From a virus, in IMG/VR virus record IMGVR_UViG_3300024520_000218, positions 1 through 37,803 of that record: DNA of 37,803 nucleotides; one strand, written 5' to 3'. The translations under genes were made by a program, and so were the position numbers. Below, in pieces: positions 1-6,004 of this stretch (position 1 is the stretch's first letter; every line of letters starts with the position of its first letter). A model generated the notes under the pieces. It saw only the letters and a list, made by a program, of their open reading frames with translations, was not told the origin of the DNA and ran no database searches.

Positions 1-102
1 TTTCTTCCATCCTATCCTCTTTGTTATCGGGCTTCGGAAAACATTCGCTTTCAAATCCGCTTGTGGTGCGCCACAATCGGGGCATTTGATTTCTTCTTCC
101 AT
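1..102 (-). CDS. Partial small zinc-ribbon-like ORF, runs off left edge
   Basis: The frame opens with ATG at 100-102 and stays open to base 1, giving 34 visible codons. It begins MEEEIKCPDCGAP, with a CPDC pair typical of half of a zinc ribbon. The second metal-binding pair is not visible. The start follows a 16-bp leader that recurs at 2-17. It lies 15 bases downstream of the preceding gene's stop. A second ATG at 8-10 in another frame follows the other leader copy, so two small overlapping genes may begin here. Function is unknown. Confidence 0.45.
   Translation of the reverse strand, partial: MEEEIKCPDCGAPQADLKANVFRSPITKRIGWKK
2..17 (-). repeat. Start-associated leader repeat, copy 1
   Basis: The 16 bases TTCTTCCATCCTATCC (plus strand) are identical to 94-109. 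On the minus strand they read GGATAGG followed by ATGGAAGAA, so each copy carries an ATG. Confidence 0.6.
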
Positions 103-109
103 CCTATCC
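94..109 (-). repeat. Start-associated leader repeat, copy 2
   Basis: Identical 16-bp copy of 2-17. It contains the ATG (100-102) of the zinc-ribbon-like ORF and a purine-rich GGATAGG directly before it. Confidence 0.6.
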
Positions 110-117
110 GAAAAACA

Positions 118-801
118 TCATTGTCGTTGTGCGGCGATCAAATCACGAATCGTGTCGACCGCGAGCCAAAAGAGATTCGCGCCGTTGTTGACGTCTGATT
201 CAAGCTGTACGATGCGCGCGTTTAATGCGGTAACGTCCGGCGCATTGTCGACGATCGTTTGAAGGGCGTCGGCTCGCGCCGTTTCAGCGATCAATTGATT
301 CGACAAGTCGTTGTTCGCCGACAACAATTGTCCGATTTCGACCGCGTTCGCCGTTCGTGTCGAATCGAGTACCGTCGCAAGCGTCCCGATAATTGAGCTC
401 AACGAATCCGCTGCCGCCGACAACGTTGTGTCTTGTGCCGTCGCTTTGACGATATAAACCGCGTCGTTCTCGAAAATTAGTCCTGTGATTCCGAAGGATT
501 CGCCGTCAAGTAGCCCGTCCTTTCGTGTTGTAATCGGATCGTCTCCATGAATTGCAAAGGCGAGACTTTCCCCAAAAGGTATTCCATCGCCGCTTTCCCC
601 AAAGCATCCCGTATCTGTCTCGCCACGGTATCGACCGTCGGTTTCTGATCTGATTGAGTCATGAATTATCACCGTTGCGTTGTAAATATTCCCTTCGCCG
701 GTTTCGCATTCGCGCGGAGCGTTATCGATGCCGAACGCCGTCACGCCGACGAATACGGCGGTCAATAAAATGTTGAGGGAAATCCATTCGTGTTTTTTCA
801 T
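118..801 (-). CDS. Membrane-anchored protein with C-terminal coiled coil
   Basis: This 227-residue protein starts MKKHEWIS and has one hydrophobic segment at about residues 8-24, a signal anchor or signal peptide. The middle part (about 25-120) is polar and acidic and unrecognised. Residues about 125-205 have heptad-like spacing (for example VEIGQLLSANNDLSNQL), suggesting a coiled coil. A second weakly hydrophobic stretch (LFWLAVDTIRDLIAA) lies at the end. Its ATG overlaps the stop of the DnaA-like gene as ATGA (798-801), so the two are probably translationally coupled and may act together at the membrane. No family is recognised; a spanin or lysis role is an alternative, but the early-gene position argues against it. 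Confidence 0.7.
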   Translation of the reverse strand: MKKHEWISLNILLTAVFVGVTAFGIDNAPRECETGEGNIYNATVIIHDSIRSETDGRYRGETDTGCFGESGDGIPFGESLAFAIHGDDPITTRKDGLLDGESFGITGLIFENDAVYIVKATAQDTTLSAAADSLSSIIGTLATVLDSTRTANAVEIGQLLSANNDLSNQLIAETARADALQTIVDNAPDVTALNARIVQLESDVNNGANLFWLAVDTIRDLIAAQRQ

Positions 802-1265
802 CGGACTGTGATTTGTTGTTTGAATTCGTCGTGTAACGTATTGAAAAAGAAATCGATATATGAAACGGCAAACACCGACGCGACGGCAAGCGGCACCATG
901 ACTTCGTTTGCGACAACTTCGCGTTGTTTCGGCGGCGTGTATTTTTCGAGCCGTGTCATTGCGTTTTCAGTTGTCGTGCGTGTCAGTCGTTCGGTATCGA
1001 TTCGATTTTGAAATGCATTCACCGCATTGATGACCGTCGAATGATCACGGCTCAACGTGTCGCCGATTTGTTTGAACGTGAACGGGCCTTGATGCCGCGC
1101 GATCCAACAATACATAAATCGCGCATTGACGGTCGCCGCGTCGCGTGATCGGCCGCGTATGTCGGTTTGTTTGATCAACGTCGTTTCAGATACGGCGCGC
1201 AAAATGTCGGTCAATGAATCGGCGAGGTTCGTCGACAACAACGACGTGATGATTTCGGTTTTCAT
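798..1265 (-). CDS. DnaA domain IV-like DNA-binding protein with hydrophobic C-terminal segment
   Basis: Counting from ATG 1263-1265 (155 residues), positions 64-83 read FKQIGDTLSRDHSTVINAVN. This matches the box-binding signature of bacterial DnaA domain IV (IGD, then RDH-T/S-TV, then a helix). The preceding basic stretch IRGRSRDAATVNAR fits the first helices of that domain. The AAA+ ATPase domain of DnaA is absent, so this is a stand-alone DNA-binding module. Residues about 122-143 are strongly hydrophobic and could be a membrane helix, unusual for this family. A GTG at 1281-1283 or ATG at 1275-1277 would add six or four residues. DnaA-box-like 9-mers lie directly upstream. It is followed by a membrane protein gene through an ATGA overlap. 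Role inferred: origin recognition or a decoy of host DnaA. Confidence 0.75.
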   Translation of the reverse strand: MKTEIITSLLSTNLADSLTDILRAVSETTLIKQTDIRGRSRDAATVNARFMYCWIARHQGPFTFKQIGDTLSRDHSTVINAVNAFQNRIDTERLTRTTTENAMTRLEKYTPPKQREVVANEVMVPLAVASVFAVSYIDFFFNTLHDEFKQQITVR

Positions 1266-1275
1266 GGTTATTAAC

Positions 1276-1405
1276 ATATCCACAGCCCCTACTAAAGAGT
1301 ATTATTTATAATACTATTGTAGTAGTAGGTGTGTGAATAAACTGCCTCATTTTGATTTATTGATTTGTGTCGCATACACTTAGCCTGTGCATAACGTGTG
1401 CGTAA
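1276..1405. promoter_or_regulatory. Cluster of DnaA-box-like 9-mers, candidate origin or operator
   Basis: Four 9-mers resemble the DnaA box TGTGGATAA: TGTGGATAT on the minus strand at 1276-1284, and on the plus strand TGTGAATAA at 1332-1340, TGTGCATAA at 1386-1394 and TGTGCGTAA at 1397-1405. The first three differ from consensus by one base, the last by two. The stretch is AT-rich and contains an inverted repeat. It sits between the GIY-YIG gene and the DnaA-domain-IV gene. An origin, an autoregulatory operator, or both are possible. Confidence 0.45.
1298..1315. repeat. AT-rich inverted repeat inside the DnaA-box cluster
   Basis: Eighteen bases with perfect 8-bp arms (AGTATTAT and ATAATACT) around a TT centre. 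It is flanked by a second pair of arms, CCTACTA (about 1288-1294) and TAGTAGG farther right, so a longer hairpin is possible. It may be an unwinding element or binding site; no T-run follows on the minus strand. Confidence 0.55.
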
Positions 1406-1412
1406 AGTGTTC

Positions 1413-1781
1413 TTATGTGTCGATTTCGTCGAATATTTCGTGCAAATGATTTGTCGACGTTTTGCCGTAAAAATCATCGAAATAATACACCGGTTCGTTT
1501 TTGATCATGTCCACAATTTGAATCGAACAAATGGCGCGAACGTCCCGTTTCGACAACCGAAACCATTCGCCGTTCATTCGCTTTTCTTTCAAATACAAAT
1601 GAATTCGTTTTTCCGTTGTTCGCATACAGGCCGCCGGGAACGAGTGCACGAGCACGACGGGATGTGGCATTTGTGTTGCGATAATTTGTTTTCGTAAATG
1701 CGGCGAATGTTGAGATCGCCCGATTTTGTAAACATTGTTTTTCGTGCCGAGAAGGTAAACGTACCCGATTCGTTTTTTCAT
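1413..1781 (-). CDS. GIY-YIG family protein (T5orf172-type)
   Basis: From ATG 1779-1781 the protein has 122 residues. It opens with GYVYLL (6-11) and VYKIGRS (17-23), the two elements of the GIY-YIG core, followed by a conserved glutamate in TTEKRIHLYL and the segment GEWFRLS. This order and spacing match the T5orf172 / MUG113 branch found in phages. The catalytic Arg and Glu appear present, so nuclease activity is plausible. Upstream in-frame codons could extend it 25 residues, but that extension lacks family features and enters the hairpin region. It lies between the candidate origin and the recombination genes. Target unknown. Confidence 0.8.
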   Translation of the reverse strand: MKKRIGYVYLLGTKNNVYKIGRSQHSPHLRKQIIATQMPHPVVLVHSFPAACMRTTEKRIHLYLKEKRMNGEWFRLSKRDVRAICSIQIVDMIKNEPVYYFDDFYGKTSTNHLHEIFDEIDT

Positions 1782-1837
1782 TTGCCCAAAAAGAAACCCG
1801 ACCCCACGTGGTGCAACACGCCGAGCCGGGTATGAAA

Positions 1838-1879
1838 TGTCGTATCGCCGTTGCACCGGCGTTCATACATGATACGACA
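1838..1879 (-). repeat. Large imperfect stem-loop in the leader of the GIY-YIG gene
   Basis: Perfect 9-bp arms TGTCGTATC (1838-1846) and GATACGACA (1871-1879) enclose a second small stem built on CGCCG and CGGCG. No T-run follows on the minus strand, so it is not a classic terminator. It could stabilise or process the transcript after the gene ending at 1887. Confidence 0.55.
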
Positions 1880-1886
1880 AAACATT

Positions 1887-2462
1887 TTAAGGGTACAAAG
1901 AGGGCTCGGCCCCCGAATCGGCGAATGCCTCAAGGTTCTGCTCCATGTCGCGCTCAAGATTTTCAGCTAGGCGCCGAGAATCATTCGCGCGCCTCTGCCA
2001 CTCCCCACGCTTTTTATCCGCCGCCATTTGCGCGAGCGTTGGAAAATCAAGTAGCGTCGTGCCCCACCGAGCAATAAAATAATACGTTTTGATCCACGTG
2101 TTAATAGGGTCTTGGGTGACCGCGTACACGATCGGGTCTTCGTTGATCTTCGCGAGATCATGTCTCACCTTCATATCGGATAGCTTGAAATGTTTTTTCG
2201 CGACGGCGATCGTATCAAGTACGCGCAGCGGTATCATCTCGACACCGAAGTCTTGTAGCGACACCTCGGTCGCGAATAGCGTTTCATATACGCGGAGCTC
2301 ATGCGTCGTCATCGCGCGAAAAGGAAGCGGGTCGTCGTCGGTCGTGATCGACCGCTGACCGATCAGGCCGAGTTTGTCGACAAGCTCGTTCCATTTCTTC
2401 TGCTCAGCGACATCGGTTAATACGTCCGTTGCTGATTCTTGATATCCTAATTCAATTTCCAT
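1887..2462 (-). CDS. Conserved-looking early protein of unknown function
   Basis: A 191-residue soluble protein with no recognised domain. It has a central region with HELRVYETLFATEV and VLDTIAVAKKHF, and a charged helical C-terminus (about residues 145-185, rich in Arg, Glu and Asp) that could be a coiled coil. The ATG (2460-2462) lies inside the last codons of the RecT gene (11-bp overlap) with GAGGAAAA upstream. The tttcggtt leader motif occurs 21 bases upstream. The position directly after exonuclease and RecT suggests a recombination or replication accessory role, by context only. Confidence 0.75.
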   Translation of the reverse strand: MEIELGYQESATDVLTDVAEQKKWNELVDKLGLIGQRSITTDDDPLPFRAMTTHELRVYETLFATEVSLQDFGVEMIPLRVLDTIAVAKKHFKLSDMKVRHDLAKINEDPIVYAVTQDPINTWIKTYYFIARWGTTLLDFPTLAQMAADKKRGEWQRRANDSRRLAENLERDMEQNLEAFADSGAEPSLYP

Positions 2463-3300
2463 CGTGATTTTCCTCGTTTGTTGTTTCGGTTAAAAATTCA
2501 GGCAAATCCGCGTCGTCGACGGCCTGATTCAATTGAAGCCGGTCGTTTAAGTCCGACGCTTCGGATGTTTGCGGCGGTGCCGCAAGGTCGTATTCATGGT
2601 CGGACATTTCAACGGCGCGATGAAATCGTTCGGAGTTCAGCGACAACCATTTCGACAAATTTCGGAACACGGTTTTTTTCCACATTTCGTATTCCCATTG
2701 CACCCACGGTCCTTTGCCGGACATTTTCGAAAACGCCTTGACCTTCATTATATCGGCTTTCGACAGGTATGTCGCCTGAACACCGCCGTTCGTGAATTCA
2801 ACCAGTGCGTACGCGCCGATCGCTTCGCCGCGATCATCGAGTGCCGGTGCCCAATCGACAAAGATTGTGGTGCCCTTTGTGTAAACAAACAAATCATTTG
2901 TACACACGATTTCGGCTTCGATTCGTTTGATTTCACCGGAGTTGCGGGCGAGCCGCGCGAGTCCTTTATACATCGGCATGAACATGCATTCATACCGTCT
3001 TTCCTTATTGTTGTAAAACGGGACAAGGGCGGCTTCGCCACGCGACGCCGATATGTCAAGACCAACCGTTGCAGCGTCGATGACGGATTGCATGATCGAT
3101 TCTTGAGTGCATTGAAGCAACAAAGGCTGTTTGGTGGTTGCCGTCAACGTGAGTTGTTTCAAGCGCGACGCGACCGCACCGGCGTCAACTCCATCGGGAG
3201 CAACGGCGACGATCGCATCGGTAAACGTATCGAAAAGCGCGCGGACGTTCGAATTTTTTTCGAGCTTCTCGGCGGCTTGATACGTGACAGGGAGCGTCAT
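2452..3300 (-). CDS. recT: RecT-family single-strand annealing protein
   Basis: This 282-residue protein shows the RecT pattern: an N-terminal helical part, the segment SVIDAATVGLDISASRGEAA at about 77-96, then PMYKGLARLARNSGEIKRIE, and a C-terminal part with SKMSGKGPWVQWEYEMWKKT and RNLSKWL. RecT proteins bind ssDNA and anneal complementary strands, working with an exonuclease that makes 3' tails. The partner is probably the RecE-like gene ending 14 bases upstream. The acidic tail after about residue 240 is typical. The start at 3298-3300 follows the AAACCGAAA leader motif by five bases. Confidence 0.93.
   Translation of the reverse strand: MTLPVTYQAAEKLEKNSNVRALFDTFTDAIVAVAPDGVDAGAVASRLKQLTLTATTKQPLLLQCTQESIMQSVIDAATVGLDISASRGEAALVPFYNNKERRYECMFMPMYKGLARLARNSGEIKRIEAEIVCTNDLFVYTKGTTIFVDWAPALDDRGEAIGAYALVEFTNGGVQATYLSKADIMKVKAFSKMSGKGPWVQWEYEMWKKTVFRNLSKWLSLNSERFHRAVEMSDHEYDLAAPPQTSEASDLNDRLQLNQAVDDADLPEFLTETTNEENHDGN
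2484..2492 (-). promoter_or_regulatory. AAACCGAAA-type leader motif (8/9)
   Basis: TTTCGGTTA on the plus strand, 21 bases upstream of the ATG at 2460-2462, inside the RecT gene end. Confidence 0.4.
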
Positions 3301-3305
3301 TTCAG

Positions 3306-3314
3306 TTTCGGTTT
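3306..3314 (-). promoter_or_regulatory. AAACCGAAA leader motif before recT
   Basis: TTTCGGTTT on the plus strand fills most of the 14-base gap between the exonuclease stop and the recT start, five bases from the ATG. Confidence 0.5.
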
Positions 3315-4289
3315 TTAATTGTCAAGTTCGCGGTCATAAATATACGAATATGCCTGATCAGGTAAATCGAGATTCAGAATTTCATCGTCAACATATCCCG
3401 GCCAATTGCCTGATTTGAGACATTCCGAATAGTTCAAAATCATTTCGTCAAGCTGCGACCGACCGGCAACGAACGCGTCGTGTTTGATGCGCGCGCAAAT
3501 GGCCTGAAACGGTGCGGGTGTGTCCTGTGCGAAGATCACGAAGTCGTCGAGTTTATGACCAAGAGCGTGACACGCCATTGGGTACATCGCGCCTTGCCGA
3601 AAATACCCGTATTTATACAACGCCCACGACACGAGCGTTTTGAACGATTGATTCGGTTTCGTGCGTACATAATCGCGAGACAACCCGAATTCGTACGCAA
3701 GGTCTTTTGTCGTTTTGTAATCGACGATCAACAACGGATCGAATGACAGGAAATCAATGCGGCATTTGCAAAGGATTTCCGTCACCGGGTGTTCGAACAA
3801 CACCGACACTTCGAATGCGCCCGGCAATGAAAGCAGTTTTTGGAACGCGGTGTGACCTTGTGCGACGGCTCCCATGCGTAACGTTTTATCGTATTCGTCC
3901 TGCGACATGAACAACACGTCGTCGCGTTCGCCGTCGATTGATTTGACGTGCGTTCCGCAATACCATTTGTTCGCGACACGAACCGATCCGCCGGACGTGC
4001 AACGCGCACCGTCTTTTTTGATCCCTTCACACTGACCGGCCGTTGCGTAATCGGTCGCGAATATCATCGGTTCGAATAACGCGCAATGCCGCGCACGACC
4101 GAGGTCAAACGTTTTCGTTTCCGGCGGGTTGTCGATGTAATCGCGACACGCGGCCGGTGAAATATTGAATTTGTTTCCGCGTGAATTCGAAAACGCGTCA
4201 AGCGCGTGATAAATTTCCGCAGGGACGTCGGCGTAAAAGCCGGGTTCGCCGGACGAAAATTCGTCGGCGGGACGTAATACAATAGACAT
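3315..4289 (-). CDS. RecE-like PD-(D/E)XK exonuclease with inserted zinc-finger-like loop
   Basis: This 324-residue protein fits the phage exonuclease family DUF3799 (RecE C-terminal nuclease type). The nuclease core shows CRIDFLS (Asp179), then LLIVDYKTTKD with Asp190 and Lys192 (the D-x-K motif), and RQGAMY with Gln232 and Tyr236 (the QxxxY motif). Unusually, residues 87-114 form a Cys-x9-Cys-x13-Cys-x2-His pattern inserted between the N-terminal part and the nuclease core, probably a zinc-binding loop. The gene precedes recT and is likely cotranscribed, giving a RecE/RecT-type recombination pair that makes 3' overhangs for annealing. The upstream gap holds an AAACCGAAA leader and a candidate promoter element. 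Confidence 0.9.
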   Translation of the reverse strand: MSIVLRPADEFSSGEPGFYADVPAEIYHALDAFSNSRGNKFNISPAACRDYIDNPPETKTFDLGRARHCALFEPMIFATDYATAGQCEGIKKDGARCTSGGSVRVANKWYCGTHVKSIDGERDDVLFMSQDEYDKTLRMGAVAQGHTAFQKLLSLPGAFEVSVLFEHPVTEILCKCRIDFLSFDPLLIVDYKTTKDLAYEFGLSRDYVRTKPNQSFKTLVSWALYKYGYFRQGAMYPMACHALGHKLDDFVIFAQDTPAPFQAICARIKHDAFVAGRSQLDEMILNYSECLKSGNWPGYVDDEILNLDLPDQAYSYIYDRELDN

Positions 4290-4295
4290 TTGTTG

Positions 4296-4304
4296 TTTCG
4301 GTTT
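4296..4304 (-). promoter_or_regulatory. AAACCGAAA leader motif before the exonuclease gene
   Basis: TTTCGGTTT on the plus strand, six bases upstream of the ATG at 4287-4289. Confidence 0.5.
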
Positions 4305-4312
4305 GGTTGAGT

Positions 4313-4332
4313 TTCAAAGTACGAATGTCAAC
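4313..4332 (-). promoter_or_regulatory. Candidate early promoter element, copy shared with 6596-6617
   Basis: On the minus strand GTTGAC is followed four bases later by GTACTTTGAA. The same two blocks, six bases apart, precede the first early gene at 6596-6617. The repeat in two intergenic gaps suggests a shared promoter or activator site. No good -10 hexamer is visible at standard spacing. Confidence 0.35.
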
Positions 4333-4612
4333 TTTCGTTGTCAATCATTTCACAATGAGCGAGCAAATTTTGCGCGATAATCGTGATCGTTTGATTCATG
4401 TCGTTGATCGTCGATTCGTGGTCGTCTTTCATTTGTTGTGCGAATTCGGCGTCTTTCATTCCGGTCGACCATAATGACGGCGCGATGTGCGCGGCGACAT
4501 ATTCAAGTTTCGTCAGGCCGCCGTGAATAGAATGGTCGCCGAACATTGACGTCGGAAATGCGCGATTGATTGTTCGGCCGCGCGGCGGTGGTTCGTGTGG
4601 TAACTTTCCCAT
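4328..4612 (-). CDS. Small early phage protein, unknown function
   Basis: A 94-residue protein with a proline-rich basic N-terminus, then GLTKLEYVAAHIAPSLW at about 32-48. This Gly-Leu-Thr-Lys-x-Glu-Tyr-x-Ala pattern resembles a recurrent small phage protein placed near recombination genes, of unknown function. The C-terminal third (from about residue 60) looks like a single amphipathic helix. It starts one base after the upstream stop at 4614, so it is part of the operon. No catalytic motif seen. Confidence 0.75.
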   Translation of the reverse strand: MGKLPHEPPPRGRTINRAFPTSMFGDHSIHGGLTKLEYVAAHIAPSLWSTGMKDAEFAQQMKDDHESTINDMNQTITIIAQNLLAHCEMIDNES

Positions 4613-4613
4613 G

Positions 4614-4853
4614 TCAGTTTAAATGCAATTTGATGTTCATTTCGTTTTTGTGATCTTCTTCCGGCTTTTGGTATTTAATGTAGTACACGTCGGCTTTCGC
4701 GGTGACGATATACACCGGCATGAATTTCGTTCGTTCGAGCATCAACTCGAATTTCCTTTTTTGCGTTTTTCGTCCGACCCATACGCCGATTAAATAGGCC
4801 ATTAAAACCGGAACGAAGATTTGAAGCATTGCAATGATCGAGTCGATTGTCAT
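4614..4853 (-). CDS. Small single-pass membrane protein
   Basis: From ATG 4851-4853 it has 79 residues: an N-terminal hydrophobic stretch at about 4-27 (IIAMLQIFVPVLMAYLIGVW), the basic RKTQKRKFE, then a polar cytoplasmic tail. AGGGAAAAT lies just upstream of this ATG. A TTG at 4884-4886 would add 11 residues and is less likely. A leader motif copy lies at 4909-4917. Function unknown. Confidence 0.65.
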   Translation of the reverse strand: MTIDSIIAMLQIFVPVLMAYLIGVWVGRKTQKRKFELMLERTKFMPVYIVTAKADVYYIKYQKPEEDHKNEMNIKLHLN

Positions 4854-4908
4854 ATTTTCCCTGATCGGATTATTAGTCCGTGTCAACCCCGTTTTGTGCG
4901 AAGTTTCG

Positions 4909-4917
4909 TTTCGGTTT
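4909..4917 (-). promoter_or_regulatory. AAACCGAAA motif in the 4854-4938 gap
   Basis: TTTCGGTTT on the plus strand in the 85-base gap, 55 bases from the preferred ATG and 22 from the alternative TTG of the membrane protein gene. Outer arms AACCCCG and CGGGGTT flank it and could form a 7-bp stem. Confidence 0.35.
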
Positions 4918-4938
4918 CGTCGTGCAATTCGGGGTTTT

Positions 4939-5154
4939 TTATTTCCCGATCGCCTTGTGTAGATCGCGCGACAATGCGACGAGTTGCGCCGACAACGCGC
5001 GCGCTTCGATCGACGTTAGTTCACGCGGTCCACGAATGCCGTGTTCGTTACGCGTGATCGAGTAAACAATTTTGTCGGCGAGTCCCGCGTCCTTCGCGAG
5101 ACGATTCAAATTGATGCGGTGTTTTAATCCGCGCAGTTTTTCGGTTGTCAGCAT
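4939..5154 (-). CDS. Small HTH-like protein
   Basis: A 71-residue protein, highly basic at the start. The segment LNRLAKDAGLADKIVYSITR at about 16-35 resembles a helix-turn-helix of the XRE type (Leu-Ala-x3-Gly-Leu spacing), followed by RGPRELTSIEARALSAQL, similar to the last helices of such domains. The protein is barely longer than the HTH itself. It overlaps the upstream gene by 7 bp and belongs to the early operon. It could be a regulator of this operon. Confidence in the fold is moderate. Confidence 0.7.
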   Translation of the reverse strand: MLTTEKLRGLKHRINLNRLAKDAGLADKIVYSITRNEHGIRGPRELTSIEARALSAQLVALSRDLHKAIGK

Positions 5155-5363
5155 GGGTCGTAATGATTGATTTTCAAAGTGAAGTCGTCGACCGTCAACG
5201 GATCAAGCCCGAGTTCAGGACGAATGTAATTCATCGACGTCAAAAACACTTTGAGCGAAATGAATGCCGCCTCGCGAACGTCGATCGTTTCCGATGCACG
5301 ACCGGACGCATGAACGCGCGCGAATCCCTCGCCGTCGATGAATTGGTATTTGACTCGTTTCAT
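5148..5363 (-). CDS. Small early protein, unknown function
   Basis: A 71-residue protein with no recognised family. It starts MKRVKYQF and ends in Cys. Alternating hydrophobic residues suggest a compact alpha/beta fold. The ATG at 5361-5363 lies two bases after an AAACCGAAA leader motif, which supports the start. It overlaps the next gene by 7 bp. Confidence 0.65.
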   Translation of the reverse strand: MKRVKYQFIDGEGFARVHASGRASETIDVREAAFISLKVFLTSMNYIRPELGLDPLTVDDFTLKINHYDPC

Positions 5364-5365
5364 GG

Positions 5366-5374
5366 TTTCGGTTT
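5366..5374 (-). promoter_or_regulatory. AAACCGAAA leader motif
   Basis: TTTCGGTTT on the plus strand, two bases upstream of the ATG at 5361-5363. It overlaps the stop codon of the preceding membrane protein gene (5373). Confidence 0.5.
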
Positions 5375-5558
5375 ATAGAAGATTGAGTAATGTCGCGATC
5401 CAAATCGCAGCGGCGATTCTAGTGACAACGAAAAAGACCACCAATTCGGGCGTGGATTCTTTTGTTCGCGGCCATTCGGCGGTTTTGCCGAGCGCGTGAA
5501 AACCGGTCGCGATGCGAACAATTAAAAGCGCGAGCGTCGCGTAAAGAAATATTGTCAT
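5373..5558 (-). CDS. Small two-pass membrane protein
   Basis: A 61-residue protein with two hydrophobic segments, about 2-20 (TIFLYATLALLIVRIATGF) and 40-60 (VVFFVVTRIAAAIWIATLL), joined by a short polar loop. It resembles many tiny phage membrane proteins without assigned function. The ATG (5556-5558) follows an AAACCGAAA motif by five bases. It is in the early operon, away from the late lysis genes, so a holin role is not favoured. Confidence 0.65.
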   Translation of the reverse strand: MTIFLYATLALLIVRIATGFHALGKTAEWPRTKESTPELVVFFVVTRIAAAIWIATLLNLL

Positions 5559-5563
5559 GATTG

Positions 5564-5572
5564 TTTCGGTTT
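5564..5572 (-). promoter_or_regulatory. AAACCGAAA leader motif
   Basis: TTTCGGTTT on the plus strand, five bases upstream of the ATG at 5556-5558, in the 27-base gap between two small early genes. Confidence 0.5.
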
Positions 5573-5585
5573 GTGATAATGATAA

Positions 5586-5840
5586 TTATCGTGCTTCAAC
5601 GACGCCGATCATTTCGGTTTTGATAATTTGGCGAATGTCGGTGATCGAACCGGATTGCGCCGTTGCTTGCGCGGCGTAATCGTCCGAGCCGGCCCAAATA
5701 AATAAATGCGGCGTTGTATATGCCGAAACAGTTCGTTCGGCCTCGGTGCCGTAAGCGGCTCGTTCGATTTTGTCGATCGCGTCGATGATTGCATCGCGCG
5801 CTTCGTCGAGCAGTTCGATTTTTTCTTCGTATGAATACAT
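5586..5840 (-). CDS. Small acidic early protein, unknown function
   Basis: Starting at ATG 5838-5840 the protein has 84 residues. It begins MYSYEEKIELLDEARDAIID, a clear amphipathic helix, and ends in a mixed segment. Longer upstream reads in this frame are Arg-rich and are the shadow of the neighbouring 51-codon gene. An AAACCGAAA motif lies 16 bases upstream of the ATG at 5857-5865. Function unknown. Confidence 0.65.
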   Translation of the reverse strand: MYSYEEKIELLDEARDAIIDAIDKIERAAYGTEAERTVSAYTTPHLFIWAGSDDYAAQATAQSGSITDIRQIIKTEMIGVVEAR

Positions 5841-5848
5841 GATTTCGT

Positions 5849-6004
5849 TTATTTGATTTCGGTTTCGGCGGCTTCGTCCTTCGCACATTGAACGTGCCGG
5901 TGTTCGCGTTCGTCCCAACTTGTTTCGAATGCTTCGTCCTCGGCGATCGGGTCGCCGCAATATGAACATTCGATTTTGAGGTATGCCGTTTCGTAATCAA
6001 TCAT
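5849..6004 (-). CDS. Small zinc-binding protein (51 aa), ATGA-coupled
   Basis: Read directly from the minus strand: ATG 6002-6004 to TAA 5849-5851, 51 codons. The ATG overlaps the stop of the preceding gene as ATGA (6001-6004), strong support for a real coupled gene. The protein has a CSYC pair at 13-16 and HVQC at 37-40, a Cys-x2-Cys...His-x2-Cys set that could bind zinc, within an otherwise acidic sequence. It is probably a small zinc-ribbon early protein of unknown target. Two overlapping reads of about 130 codons in other frames are Arg/Asn-rich and unlikely. Confidence 0.7.
   Translation of the reverse strand: MIDYETAYLKIECSYCGDPIAEDEAFETSWDEREHRHVQCAKDEAAETEIK

Noticed and set aside
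2569-3318. A 249-codon plus-strand open frame
   Set aside because: Lies fully antisense to recT, with Arg/Phe/Cys-rich composition; recT is unmistakable on the minus strand.
4854-4990. A short open frame ending in TGA next to TTG at 4884-4886 (TTGA overlap)
   Set aside because: No ATG, GTG or TTG start in frame before a stop; probably chance. It slightly weakens but does not overturn the ATG 4851-4853 choice.
5586-6000. Two reads of 127 and 134 codons across 5586-6000
   Set aside because: Their N-terminal halves are Arg/Asn/His-rich shadows of the 51-codon zinc gene; the real downstream gene starts at 5840.
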